From NCBI GenBank assembly GCA_030407085.1, contig CM059582.1:1550001-1614000 (forward strand): a DNA stretch of 64,000 nt. Reading direction: 5' to 3'. Under the pieces are notes generated by a model. That model was not told the origin of the DNA. It saw only the letters and a list, made by a program, of their open reading frames with translations, and searched no databases. This DNA comes from Trichopria drosophilae. Lineage: Eukaryota; Arthropoda; Insecta; Hymenoptera; Diapriidae. Positions 1-13,330 of the stretch are shown here, piece after piece. The first letter of the stretch is position 1; each line of letters starts with the position of its first letter. The position numbers and the translations under genes were made by a program.

Positions 1-3000
1 AATTGTAATTTTTTAATATTTTACTATAGATAATTAGTGAAATGTCACTAAAAAATTGTTTTTTTTCTCTATTTATTAGTGAAATTCGTTACTGATTAAA
101 CTGTAGCCACCGACTTTTCACTCTTAACAAATATCAAGAATGAATCATGAAATGATGACATATTAATCAAATTACTATTTTAAGAGTTAAACCATTACAA
201 CGTTGGTTCATATTCATTGGCATAACAGATTTTTCCCATTGTAAAACAAAATTAGAAAAGAATAAACATCAATACTAAAAAAGCAAATAACTAAATTTGT
301 AATAAATACCAATATTTCAATCACCTTCCAAATTAAACTTAAAATCCGAAACATACAAAAGAAATGTTTAAACATTTGTAGTTGACAATTTATCGCCAAT
401 TTTTCTAGAAAATGAGACGAAATCTCAGTAATTGTTACTCTCTGCCATGTAGTAACAAACATAAAAAATTAATGAAGAAGTTTATTATTCCTATTGTGAG
501 GGCTAAACAATCACAACTTTGGTGCACATTCAGAGATTCAGAGGCATAAGAGATTTTGTCTATAATAAAAACGAATTAGAAAAGAAAAAACGTATTCACT
601 TATTTTATAACTGTAAACTAAAATATAACACTACCAACATTTTGATCGTCATAAATTGGAATTGTTGGACATTAAAACATTTATTTGTCGTTAAAAATTG
701 ATCGTCAATTTTTCATGAAAATGGAGCAGGAAAAATATTCTTGAAAAAATCGTTGATTTTTCTGGTCCTGTATAGAACGACGGTTAAAAATATTTGGAAA
801 GGACAAAATATTGTTCGTTAAATAAATGCCGGTGTTTTCCGTTTTCCCAGAATCGTACGGAGGCAACGCTCTCGCTGTATATCTTTAATTTCAAGGTGGG
901 TCATTTTTAAAACTCGTTTGCAGCCATCTCTCGCACTCCTTCGGCGTCTTTCCTTTCAGACAGGTAATAATGCTGAAAAAAATGAGTCACGGTCTTAATG
1001 TCGGTGAATATGGCCCCGGCCGTGGCATTACCCATTGACCGGGATTTTCTCCCTCCTTATGTCGGCATTGCCTCCACCATCGCTAGATTTTTGTCGAGCA
1101 TTTGAACACCCGAACACATACCCATACCCACGCACCATATCCACCCACCCGCACACACGTGCAGATATCTATGCAATTGTGTTTTGTTATCGGTGATTAA
1201 AAAAACGACTTTTGGATTAAACGCAAATTGAGACATTGTTAACAATTTTAAGAAATTGATTGCAACCATGGCAAACGAGAGCTTTTGGCTTTATTTGCCT
1301 CCCTGGACTAATATGGAACAAGTTTTTATGCATCTGTTAACATAAGAAATTGTGGCAAATGACTTGAGTTTTTATAAAATGTATTTATTTACTCGCTTAT
1401 CATTTACATATTGTTGGAGGTTTTTAATTGTCACGTTTTCTAACAATGGCTGCGAAATTGAGCCGAAAATATCATTTTTTATACTACATTAAAAGAGACG
1501 TTCCACGTCAAAAAATCAAAGTTGCATCTTCGAGTTCTTTCAAAACGGGTGCAGTGTTGAAGTAAACCCCAACGTGATTTTCAAAATTTTGAAATTCATC
1601 CTCGTTACGCCGTTTTGATTTTTTTCCCATTTATTTATTATAATGCTTTTTAGTCGTAAACAGTTTTCGATCAATTCAAATAATTTTTATACAGTAAACA
1701 AAAAGTAACGTTTTAAGGCGAATTATAGAGCAATCGAAATTATAAAAAAATATTGATAAAACAAACGTTATAATTTTGCAATGTTGAGAAAAGTTTATTA
1801 ATTTTACGAATATAATGTAATTTTTTTCGTGCAAAGTTCGTGAAATTATATTCCAATAATAAAACGCGGTAAATTAATCTCTCCCCATTAATGTAGTTAC
1901 GCTTGCCGACACCAGGCGCAATTGTCACATGCAGCTGTGCGAATCACACCCACTGCTCCCGTTGCAGTAATGAATTTTAATTTGGTCGTAGGGTGTTTGA
2001 ACATTCCTCATCTTTCTTAGCAAAAACTAATAAAAAAAGAATAAAATGTATTCGTCTAAATCTGTAAATAGTTAAACAGTTTTTTTTTCTCGAAACATTT
2101 TCGAATTACGCCATTTTTCCAAGCAACCCCTCAACCGCAGGTGCTTCATTGAAATTCATTTGAATGTATTTGATTGAATTACAACATTCGAAAATATTAA
2201 CTAAGTATTGAATATATTTAGCGTTTTCTCTATATTTGTTGTATTTTTGTTTTTCGTCTAAGTTATTTAGATAAAAAAAATAAAATCGAAAAGTTCGATC
2301 AGACATTGTTTATGCTCCAGTCAGTAAAAGTTATTTTTTTATTTATTTTTTATTTCAATTTAAAAATTATTTCTATTAATGTGTGTATTCTTTAAGTTTG
2401 TCATTTGATCTGCTTTTGGGGAAATGATAACTCATTTCTGTAACGGGAGCCACAACGGGGCACAACAAACCTACAAGCGTCGAGTACGCACCTAATGGCG
2501 ACAAACGCAACTACACTTAACTAGCTTGCCAGAATCCTTTGGTGCAGACGCATAAACTCTTGTAGAAAATTGTTAGAATAGCAAGAACGTTCATAATCAG
2601 ATTTTCCATTTTTATAAGAAACGTTGTTCTTTACAAATTTAACGAATTCTCTATCAATTATCATTATCTGAGTCCGGTATTATTTTTTTAAACAAATGTG
2701 AATAGGTGTGACCTTCCGTTTCTAGGTTATGTTCAGCGCAACTCCTGGAAACACTTGATTCGACATCATTGTACAACAGCATCGCCAGTGGTAAAATATA
2801 AAATTACAAAAATAGCAGAGGAGGAGGAGATTTATTTTCATTCCATTTACTGAATTATTTTACTATTTTTTTTTTAATAATTTAAATTTGATTTATTAGA
2901 GAGTTTGTTTTTTATTCTGATGATGGATGTAATCTGAAAAATGAAATATTGAAAACAATAAATTGACATTATTTCCTACTATTAAATGGAAATGAAAAAA

Positions 3001-6000
3001 TTTAAAATACATTTCTCTTGTGGTTGCGCCCGGTTTTATTTTACATTGTCATCATTTCCTGATTACAATATTTTTGTCTGATATAAACATCCTATAACAT
3101 TATTTATTGACATGTTTTTTATAAATTCTGAAAATGTAGGAGTTAAACTGTGGATGACATAATAAATATATATTTAGCGCCTACATCGGTAGAATCTCGA
3201 ATTAAATAGACTTATTTATTGTTTTTTTTTTTAAATTGCAAATGCAAAATTCAGTATGGTGGCTGATCTCTCAAAAATTCATCCAATTCGATTAACAAGC
3301 ACTACTGGAGAGTTTCTTGGGGGAGATTATGAACCAGTGGCCATACATTATAATCGCCATTTTAATCTATTCAAATTAAAATCTGTTTTGCATTGAATCT
3401 AAAGATAATAGTACCGGTAGTTCAGCCGATTTGATGACTATAAGGAAGGTTTCAGTTCGGCATTTCATATATGCATTTTAAGTAACATGTATAATTGCCT
3501 AACACGTGTGCCTATCGTAATATTTTTGCAAAATTTTGTAACTATTGGACGGAATATGAAATTTCCATTCGACCGAGTTCTACAGATTTCTAGACATTTT
3601 GTCAAAAAAAATTAACTAATAAAATATTTTGTAAGTGAAATATTTGTTGACAATTTAGTTAGTGAAAAACTGCTGTTTCTCTATTAAAGTTTGGCGTTAA
3701 GTTATTAAGTAATGTGAGCATATTTACGTATTTCATATATATTTTATATTATAGGCTATTTTTTCAGAAATGGGTGATTTACTTATAAAAATAGTAGCAG
3801 TTTTATGAAAATCAACTTTAGACGGACGCCTATAAACAGAAAAAATGTTGACAATATATTATATAAAAATATCTTTTATTTTAATTATTATAAATATTTA
3901 TTCGTTTTTATTTTATTTCCGACATTTAAACAATTTGGAAATCACTGATATTTAATAAATTATGTGACAAATTTTTATGAAATGTATGTATTCTAATCCA
4001 TATAAAATCGAAAATATGAATATCTATGTTCGGACCCGAAATTTCCTTGCTGATTTACGCCTATAGAAAGTTCAAATGGGCAGGTAACATTTCATGAAAG
4101 AATTTCGCCTCTCGATAAACACAAGTACCGTTCAACTTTAAGACGCTGCATTGTTCAGGTCAGGCGTTGTTAACATTCTGCACATTTCGGTTACGAAGAA
4201 AAAGTATCTTAATATTATTTTAAACCATTCGGATTTTGCTTCAGGTACAAAAAATCAGTTATGGATGTATTTTGTAAAATTACTATCCAAGGATTTTTTT
4301 GTAAATATTATATATTTTTAATTAGTAACGTATGTGAAATATATTTAACTATTTTTGAAGATCAAATTAAAAGTTATTATTAGTAGTTGAAAGAATATAA
4401 ATGTTTTATTTCAGTCAATTTGCATTAATTTTTTATTTAAAAAGATAACGGAGAACATTATTTTATATAACATTTGAAATATGTTTGTTATTATTTTCAC
4501 TCATATGATGGACATGATGGTGCCAAAACGTGTTCGAACAACATCTTTTTTTAATATTTTACTGGAACCTGATGCGATGTTCAATAGAAATTAAATTAGT
4601 GTAAATTATCACAAATAATAGTGTTACAATTGAGATGTATGTAGAAATTGACATTTTTAGTTATATTCGAAATAGTTTTTAGAACGGTTAATCAGTAAGC
4701 ATAGGAAATTTTACTACTATGAAAAAAGTCGTTAAAAGTTACGCCATGAGAAATTTTTAACGGCTTTTATAAATGCCTTTCAAAAATTACTGAACGTTTC
4801 TTGAAAGTTTTTGCTTTGAATAATGTTGATTATTTTTATATCAGACATATTTTGAGAAAATTAATTAAATTTATTAATAATATTAAATATAATTTTCGCT
4901 GCATAGTATATTTGTTACAATAATACTAATGTTACTCGCATTAGACTAAAAAAATTACAGCAATACTCATTGAATGAAATTTCAAATAAAACTTTGAAGT
5001 TTAGATCAATCAAATTTATAATAATTACGTCAGAAAGTAATTCGAGAATGTAAATGGTCAGCTTAATGAGACTTAAATACAGAACAACCTACTTGCACAT
5101 TTTTTAAAATTGATATTAATAAAAAAGCAATTTAGTACTTTTAAGTCATTTACATTTTTTAGTTACTTTCATTATAAATGATTGCTAATTGTACTAAACA
5201 TTTATTGTTATTTCAAACTACAATTTACATAATATTTCATATGCCAGTAAAAACACATTCTTTGAACATATAAAGATATTTTTTAATTCAAGTAAGTCTT
5301 TTATTTGTAATTATTAAAAAACACAAGTAGAATTTAATTTCTCAGTGTATTTTTTAATTAAATATTTTAAATATTATCTGAACAAAAAGTTGAGGAATAC
5401 ATGGTGGGATTTAACGTGCTTAATATTGTATAATTCGAATCCAGGTATATTAATTGAATTATAACATATTTTTCTGTACATCAGTTGTCCATTCATGCGG
5501 GCTTACAATAGAAAACCAGTTTATATGAAGGGTTCAGAAGACTATAGTAGATTTGTTTTTAAAAGAAGTTCCTTTCCAGAACTTTTTTCTAAATTCAATA
5601 TAAATTCTTTATGAATTAAAATCTGTGGTTTTTAATAAAGCATTTGATCCGGGATATCAATTATATAAAAGTTTACCACTATTTTTACTAACATTTATGT
5701 GTTATTGGAATATTTTTTACTTCTAATACTCCTTACAAAATATTTGTAGAAAAATTATGGTTACTTTTTTTTGCACACCGATGTCAACAATATTAAAAAA
5801 TACTTCACTGAAAAATAATTTCTTTATTTGGATAAAAATTTGGATTGTCGACAGTAACAATGTCGAAATACCACAATTAACCATGAAAACAACAAATAAT
5901 TCATAAGGAGCTAAAAAGGTACCATAACGAATTCACGAAACTGCAGAAACACTCATTTAAAATTGTTTAATTATACCATATAAATAAACGCAGAGAAATG

Positions 6001-8353
6001 GTATCCTGGTAATATTATTTACATACTACAAAAAAAGAGATGTTTTAATCATCAAGTAGACCGTTCGCGTCGATTATGGGATAACTGAAAGATTTTTCAA
6101 ATAAACAGTGTTAGAAAAATACTGTCACTCATATAATGAAGTAAACATTTCTAAAATAAATTTACGCTTAATAATTAAATATTAATGTTTAATTATTAAA
6201 ATTAACTCCTGCCCTTGTATTATATTTTTATTGGCAGTGGATTATAGTTATTTATCTCTAATTATTATGTAGATACGCAGCATAACCAATAGAAAATGAA
6301 TTAACCGATTATCTATTGGTTTAACGTAATTATCAGGTGGCGTTAAGTAATATTGTACTAACTACTATTTAACTGACTTTAAAAAACGTTTCTGTGTGCC
6401 TTATGATTTCTTAGACAAAACCAATAATTCTGTTCAATATGCCATTCTAAGTTAGTAACGCATTTACATGTTTTAGTTATAAGTATTTAATAGGCACACC
6501 TAGTTTGTCGCGTTACGACTACTGTAATGTTAGTTTTAGCCATTGTCAACAATAACATTTACAATAATTAATGTTCGAACATAATTTTGGTTGTAATCAC
6601 CTATTTTTGTTATAATATTATATTTAACATTTAACAAGTCGTTTTCTGTTGTTTAACTTCGTAGCAGAAGAGAATAACGGTTTTGATATAGTTTGCTTAA
6701 TCGACGTTCGGAGCCGCCGCCCGCGCCGTGACTCTTAAGGTTCTATTTCGCTCCCGCAAGCGAAACTGATTCCTATTCTACAAGTTGAGCAATTCTGATT
6801 TTCATAAACAGCATTCAGTCCAGCAATACATCATTATTGTATTGACACAGCATTATGCATACTACAACTATTAATTTAACAATTTTGATTTATTTATTCT
6901 GATCCTATTTGATGCGATTAGTAAATTAAGTATCGACTACCAAAGATAATATAAATTTATAGTTCGAACTTATTTGACATTTTTCTTTCTTCTAGCATAA
7001 GTTGTGTTTATTCAAATAATTTTGACTTGTGCGACAATCAAATAAACTTTTCTCTAGTAGTGTATCTAGTCTAAGTCACATTTGACTTCGTATTAAATCA
7101 AATTTTCACAAAGCAGTTAAACCGGAGACTAATGATTTCAAATGGCTTATGAAAAATGCATGCATATATATGTAGATGTGCAATGTACGTGTGCATATTT
7201 AGTGTCAGTGCCCGATCCCATCTATAGCGCAATCACAGCATGAGAGGGAAAGAGAGAATGATGTAGAGACACGTCATCACCATTACCTAAAACGTCAATA
7301 CTGTGAGTTACAGAAGTACTATTTCCTTTTTCTGCTTATAAATTGACAATATTTTTTGCAGATAATATAAGAGTGATACAAAATGCCAAAATAAAAATTT
7401 GTCATAAGTTCATTTTGTATAAAATAGGAAATGAATTCGATTACCTGCGATATTCTGCAATTTTTTTATTTTCTCAGATTCCTTCACTTTACTGATTATT
7501 CTGAGTCATTGATAGCTTATAATTTGAATTCTTGTAAATTTGACTATTTCTACCAGTTTATATCTATGCCTACCATCATGTATAGGTACAGAAATGCCAT
7601 AAATTATTCAAATGAAAGGATTTAAATTTTGAATTCTTGCTTTCATTCACAGAAGATATTTTCAGATAAAATTTTTCATCGTTTTAACATTTTTGGTAAT
7701 GGCAGACTATCACGGAATTAAATTGTTGTGAAATATATTGAATAAATAAAGTTGGTAGCACTCATGGTAAGGTAGCTAGTTGACGTCGATATCCAATACC
7801 TCCTAATGCCATCTATAAATATATTTTCCGGGAATATTCCTCCATACTTCGCAGTGATATGCATCCATTAAAAAAATGGAATTCCACAGGTAAGTGAAGA
7901 TGAAAAGTCGGACTTAGCTCATAGTCATATGGCATTGAGTCTACTCGCTTAATGAAAAAAGATGCAAGGATTATAATTAAAACAGCTCTAGGTTCATTTG
8001 GCAATTCTTTTTTATATAGAATTCCTATTAATAATTTTGAAAGAACTAACTGCAGATTAAATCATAATCGGACCAAGTGTATGTAATTGCTTACTGCATT
8101 CCCAAAATATCTCGATATTTGGTTATGGAAACGATCATATATTATATTTTCGAGTTCACTCTTATATTCAATGCCTGTGGAAACATTTCAAGAAAATGCC
8201 CCTAACTTCCATTTTTTTAAGAAATGGGAAAATTTTCCCTGAATAAAAAAATAGTTTAATAAAACATCGTCATGCTGCTTACGGCTTTCTATTTATGAAT
8301 TTTATTGTTTATAATTGTTTTCCCCGGTTTCCTATATAAGAATAAGGAATCAG
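1..8353. other. AT-rich intergenic DNA, no supported gene
   Basis: This stretch is strongly AT-rich. The longest open frames are under about 85 codons, are rich in Phe/Ile/Lys/Asn as expected from random AT-rich DNA, and resemble no family I know. Two patches have raised GC. One lies around 1,000-1,170. The other is at about 6,705-6,770 and contains the small palindrome TTCGCTCCCGCAAGCGAA. I see no rRNA or tRNA gene and no convincing exon with splice sites. The likely content is decayed spacer or a very distant intron. Confidence 0.6.
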
Positions 8354-8357
8354 TTAA

Positions 8358-9564
8358 CCTTTTTAGTCCCGAAAGTCCGAAATTTTGACGTCATTTTCAG
8401 TACTGTAACTTAGGTTCCAAACTTCGTAAAACGAAATTGAAAAACTTAATTCAATGTAAATAGTTTTGGACATCCTCTTTGGAATCTCGTGGTCAGATTC
8501 AGCTAGCGATTTCGAAAAAAAAGAGTTATGATTCGTAAAAATATTTTTCGTAAAAAATACAAATTTTTTCGATGTTTCTTCACAAGAAGTTCTTTTTTTT
8601 TATATTGAAAAAAGCAATACTGATATTTGCAAAAGGTGCTAATCGTGTCTTTTTGCTGAGCCCTTTCTTTATCCGTCGGATGTTTGTCAAAAAACAAAAT
8701 GGTGGCTACAGTATGGCGCCCACAAATTGTAATTTTGCCATTAAAATACTCTATTTCAATAGTTGCGAATCAATTATTTCTTGACATAATAATTAATGAC
8801 TTGTAATGTAGAATCTATAATAATAGCTCCAATGTTATGTAGAATAACATCTATAATATATGGGTTTGAGAACGAGCAATTTTAAATTCAAGCATTTACA
8901 GGCAGTTTAAGTCCATGATTCACTTTTATTGTGCTGAACTCAGTTTTTAGGTTATAAACCGATTAGTGATAAGTCACAGGTATTTAATACGGTCATTTTC
9001 AATTTTAGGGATACGCAATGATAGGGAAACTTCGAAAATTCAGTGAAAATCAGACAACAATTCAATAAAAACAGATTGTATTTAAGTTATCTGAGATTAT
9101 ACATTAAAACGTGAAGGTTACTTGTCATCCCCATTCTCCGTGTTCTCCACCGTTACACGGTCAAGTAATCGACATTTGCGCGAGAAAATAAAAAATAACA
9201 ACTTGCAGATGCCATACTGCAGCCGTAATTTTGTTTTTGACACAAAACTCGACTAATGAAAAAAGGGCTGAACAAAAAGACGCGATTGGTATCTTTTGCA
9301 AAAGTCAGTATGGCTTCTTTCAATGTCAAGAAATGGAATTCTAGCGGAAAAAGGTCGAAAAAATTGGTATTTATATTAAATCGATATAAAAATCTTGGTA
9401 ACTTTTTTCTTTGAAGTCGCCAGCTGATTGCGACCTCGGGATTCGACAAAGAAGGTCCAAACCTATTAATATTCACTTATTTAAATTTTTTTTAAGGGCA
9501 GTTCAAAGAAAACTTAGAGCGCTGAAAGTTGCGTCCCAATTTCGGACATTCAAGATGAAATGGG
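8358..9564. mobile_element. TTAA-flanked non-autonomous element with long inverted arms
   Basis: TTAA stands at 8,354-8,357 and again at 9,565-9,568, as expected of a piggyBac-type target duplication. The two outer ends are imperfect inverted copies: the left has CC..TTT..GTCCGAAATTTTGACG and the reversed right end has CCCATTT..GTCCGAAATTGGGACG. Further in, 8,590-8,760 reappears inverted at about 9,185-9,340. The forward and reverse translations there share a stretch reading KxAILxFAK..NRVFLxSPFFI. The whole element would therefore fold into a long imperfect hairpin. I see no transposase in it. The shared translation is more likely a by-product of the inverted copy than a protein. The piggyBac assignment is inference from TTAA and the inverted ends. 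Confidence 0.6.
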
Positions 9565-9853
9565 TTAACCCATTAACTCTTGAATGGACATGTTTTCTTT
9601 ATATTTTCAACCGTTGTATTTTGTGTTAAATAGTGTTTTAAAAAATGTCCAGGTAGACGTATTTCAATATGAAAAAAATAATATAAAGGAAAAAACAATT
9701 TGAAAAATGCATGTCGTTTGTTATTTACAAGCCGATTGGTCAACTGAAAATGAAAAAAAAAATTAATATGACAAAAAAAATAGGATTATGATTTTTTTAA
9801 CAAAAATAAATAACTTTCAATGGCTTAATGAATAACCCCGATCACCATAATTT

Positions 9854-10017
9854 CCCAAAAACCGTGGTCAAATATATGTATAAGATGAAAACACAACTTT
9901 ATGAAGAAATTCCAAAATTCAAAAAAGGGGATGCATTATATATATATATATAATTTTGGAATTTCGTCATAAAGTTGTGTTTTCATCTTATACATATATT
10001 TGACCACGGTTTTTGGG
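9854..10017. repeat. Near-perfect 66-bp inverted repeat (hairpin)
   Basis: The left arm 9,854-9,919 and the right arm 9,952-10,017 are reverse complements with a single mismatch (position 9,906, A instead of the expected C). A 32-nt loop containing an AT dinucleotide run separates them. Transcription from either strand would give a very stable hairpin. The low divergence of the arms contrasts with the other, decayed inverted repeats in the window and suggests recent formation or gene conversion. No open frame is involved. It could be a foldback element or a small-RNA precursor. Confidence 0.9.
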
Positions 10018-10171
10018 GTATATATATATATTTATTTATTTGGGATTATATTATTCAACCGATAACATTCTGTTTTTGGTTAAATAGACGTTACATTTTA
10101 GTTTTGTTACTTAAAGGTTTTGATTATTTAAACATACCCAACGACCGAATTCCATGCTACCTATATTTTAT

Positions 10172-10665
10172 ATAGGGTGTCCGAAAAGTATGCAAACGGT
10201 CCTGCAACTTTTGAAAGAAAAGATATTTCGAAAATCGCTGAAACACGTGAAACTATTTTTCGCAAAAGCTATCATCCCTGAGGGCCCCCCCCACCCCAAG
10301 GGGGGGGGGGGCGTGGGAAACGAGAGGGGATGAATATCTTAAATGGCAACATGGGTCGAGTGGGGGCTCATTTGAATGGTCTTTTCTAGACGAATACAAA
10401 ACACTAGGCATGGATGCCGTTGCGTCCACTTGTCGCGGAAGTATTCGTCGTTTGAAATTTTTAATCTCAGAAACCAATATTCGGATCCAACATAGCACAC
10501 AAAATTCTTAGCACCCTCCTCTTTAACACGGGTTTGGGACTATCAATGGCAGATTTCTGATACTTTTTTTGAACATTTTGTCCTTTCCACTATTTCACGC
10601 GTTTCAGCGATTTTCGAAAATTTTTTCTTTCTACAGGACCGTTTCGTGAAAAGTGTGTAAACAGT
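10172..10665. repeat. Element-like segment with internal inverted repeats and G/C homopolymers
   Basis: The left part 10,194-10,252 and the right part 10,593-10,644 are imperfect reverse complements; both contain TTTCGAAAATCGCTGAAAC in one orientation. Outside them a short motif of the form GAAAAGTrTGyAAACrGTC occurs in direct orientation at both ends (about 10,183 and 10,648). The left edge TATAGGGTGTCCGAAAAGT looks like a transposon end next to a TA. Between the arms lies a C-run followed by a G-run (10,283-10,310). There is no coding potential. It may be a small non-autonomous element or one end of the mariner-type relic that begins at 11,340. Confidence 0.55.
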
Positions 10666-11339
10666 CGGATATCGCGAGAAATACAGATCGAATAAAAAAA
10701 AGAATAATTTTTATTGCAGATTTCGTTTGTTCAGAAAAAGTTATTTAAATTTTATCTTATTATTATGATCGTTTTAGTGGATACATGGCACTGTAGTCAT
10801 CGAAATTAAAATTATGCTAAAGTGTTAAACTGGTTCAAATATTAAAAATTTAGTACGAGTTTCTTACAATAAGTGCAGTCGAATCACGAAATCTTGTGAG
10901 TCTCAATAAATAAAGTATGCGATCCTGCTGAAAAAGATTCACGTACGCAAGAACGTCGTTTTCGTTGAAGGTGACCCACAGAATAAACATTCGAAATTTC
11001 TCTTTGCGTGTGATAGAACTTTCAAGTTTTTCACGACTATTTCGTACAATATCTCGCTCACAGATGGCAACATTCGTGTACTTCTTGATTACGGCTTTCT
11101 CGTAAAGGAAGTGCGTTTTGTTCAAAATATTCTAACTGGGAGATGGAGCAAAATTTATATTGAGTATGACTCGAGTGATAATATAATACTGCGCTTATTC
11201 GTACGACAATTTTACTTTTAACTTTCTACCATTATAATTTCTTCTCATTTTTTCATTTTTTTTTCGTTTTACCCCTATTTACTCAAAATTTCTTCCATTT
11301 TTAAAATTCTCTATTCTGTCTCCTTGCTTTTGATATAAA

Positions 11340-12265
11340 ATGTCTTTGACAGAAAAAGAAAGAATCAAAATCCTTATTCTACGAGGGTGTGGTGATATAA
11401 AAAGATCTTACGAACAAGTCGCCCAACAGTTTAATGATCCCCATCCTGATCGTCTACCCATATCCAAATCAACTGTTTGTAAAACTGTTTCTTAATTTCA
11501 CGATACATGGCTCTGTCAGAGATCGTCCAAAATCGGGGAGACCAAAAACAGCTACAAACGAAGTTAACAGTTTAGCAGTCTGTGCTTGTGTTGTTGAGGA
11601 GGTCCATACTTCAGTTAGGAAGGTGTGACGACAATGAGTTTTTCAGGTTCTGGATATGCTTCTGCGATGAAACTACGTTTCAATTGAGTGGAGAAGTTAA
11701 TAGACACAATATGCGATATTGGTCAGACGAAAATCCTCATTGGATGAGAGATACCCACATACAACATCCACAGAAAATCAATGTTTGGGCTGGAATTTTG
11801 TGCAATCAAATTGTTGGACCTTTCTTCGTTGAAGAGAATGTCACAGCTGTGGCGTACTTAAATTTATTGAATACCTATGTTATACCAGCAATCCTAAATA
11901 TTACTGATACAGCATTTGACAATGTCTGGTTTCAACGGGATGGTGCTCCGTGTCATTTTGGTTTGATTGTACCCAATCGATTGAACAATATTTTCCTCGG
12001 GCGTTGGATCGGCAGGAGAGGTTCGATTGAGTGGCCACCAAGGTCACCTGATCTAACTCCTCTGGATTATTTTTACTGGGGTTTTTTGAAGAACAAGGTG
12101 TACGAAACTAAGCCTATAGACATTGAGGAGTTAAAGGAAAGAATAATTCAATGCTCTAATTCGATATCTCAAGAAACGCTGCAAAAAGTAAATGATAACT
12201 TATATGAACGATTGGGATATTGTCAAGTTGCTGAAGGACATCAATTTGAACATCTCATTCAGTAG
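11340..12265 (+). pseudogene. Tc1/mariner-superfamily transposase relic (frameshifted, internally deleted)
   Basis: The frame opens at ATG 11,340 with about 51 codons of a helix-turn-helix N-terminus (starting MSLTEKERIKIL) and hits a stop at 11,493-11,495. A different frame then gives the linker GSVRDRPKSGRPKTAT (about 11,510-11,557). After another break near 11,626 the catalytic domain continues to the stop at 12,263-12,265. In that domain the three acidic residues are visible: D in CDETTFQL, D in WFQRDGAPCH, and D in SPDLTPLD. Forty-one residues separate the second and third, a DD41D-type spacing. The link between linker and catalytic domain is too short, so some 50-60 residues appear to be missing. 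The protein cannot be functional as it stands. The copy once mobilised DNA by cut-and-paste. I could not fix its terminal inverted repeats. Confidence 0.85.
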
Positions 12266-12629
12266 TTGGCACAAGCTTAATAAAATACTAGAAATATTAA
12301 ACCTAAAAAAATAAACATCATTACTTTTAGATTCCGTAATTCCATGGCTTTTTTAATGAAGCAAAATTAAAATGCCGAATTATGTGTATTTAAATGTAAA
12401 AAAAAAAATTTACATAAAAAAAAAAATTTTAAATAAAATTTTTAAAAAATTCTTAAAATCGTCCGCCTCCTCGCGGTGAGAATCGGGAAACTTTGAAATA
12501 GTCAAAGGCAAAGGACACCACTACAACTTTCAAAAAACGGTATCGTCTATTGCAAGTCTGCAACTAACGAATTGCATTCAAATCCGAGTACGTTTCAGAA
12601 AAAAGGATCCGACATTTTATTTCAGCCAT

Positions 12630-13330
12630 TTTAAATTAATGAAATGTATGTATACATGGGACATTCCACGTAAACCGAACACTGCTCAGCCCACAATTAA
12701 AAACTATCAATAAATACGAATGAGGGCTCATTTTACAGCTTAAGGACTATACTTTCGAATACAAAATCTAAAATGGATGCTCCAATATGGCGTCCGGAAG
12801 CTCTTAATTTGTTGGAAAAAATTTTAAAAATTGTGTAAAATAAAAATTCGGTGCATGTTTATAGTGCTTTTAATGCAAAAAATAATGACATACACGAATC
12901 CACTCATCTTCTTACATTTTTTCTAACTTCAAAAACAGGTAAAAATAGATCTTTTAAAAAAATGGTTTCGCTTAATTCGGCAATTGTCAAAACCTTCATC
13001 AGAATTTTCAGAATTCTTTTTGAATTTATATATATTTACATATGACTTCCTTAACAATTTATTGAGTCTAAACTTAATGTAGACATCTAAAAAATTAAGC
13101 AATATTAGTTATTGAATGTAAAATACTGGTCCCCAAAGTTCCATGATACAAAGTTTCAGTAAAATGCCTCGATTTTTTAAAAATTCTTCCGCCATATTGG
13201 ATCCTCCATTTTTAAAATTGTGAAAACTGACCCCAAAACTCCCTAAGGGAAGTTAAGAACAAATTGGATTGAATTCTTCTCTATTTTGGATCCGCCATTT
13301 TGAATTTTCGTCAGGGAGGCCTACAGTACA
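12630..13330. repeat. Cluster of ATGGCGGATCCAAT-type dispersed repeats
   Basis: Variants of TGGCGGATCCAATATGGCGG, in either orientation, occur at about 12,772-12,796, 13,186-13,215 and 13,285-13,309. Similar copies occur elsewhere in the window (22,865; 26,051; 27,973; 28,501; 29,341; 29,853; 29,970; 50,151; 50,370). The segment is otherwise AT-rich without a coding frame. A long A/T homopolymer stretch at about 12,398-12,450 lies just upstream. Confidence 0.6.

Noticed and set aside
9153..9476. 107-codon minus-strand frame similar to the frame at 8,572-8,784
   Set aside because: The similarity is explained by the inverted arms of the TTAA element. Neither frame has a known domain.
10850..11125. 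91-codon minus-strand frame upstream of the mariner relic
   Set aside because: I could not match it to any transposon or cellular domain. It may be 5' flanking DNA of the relic.
12655..12684. GGGACATTCCACGT motif, also loosely present near 1,497, as a transposon end
   Set aside because: No inverted partner or target duplication was found for either site.
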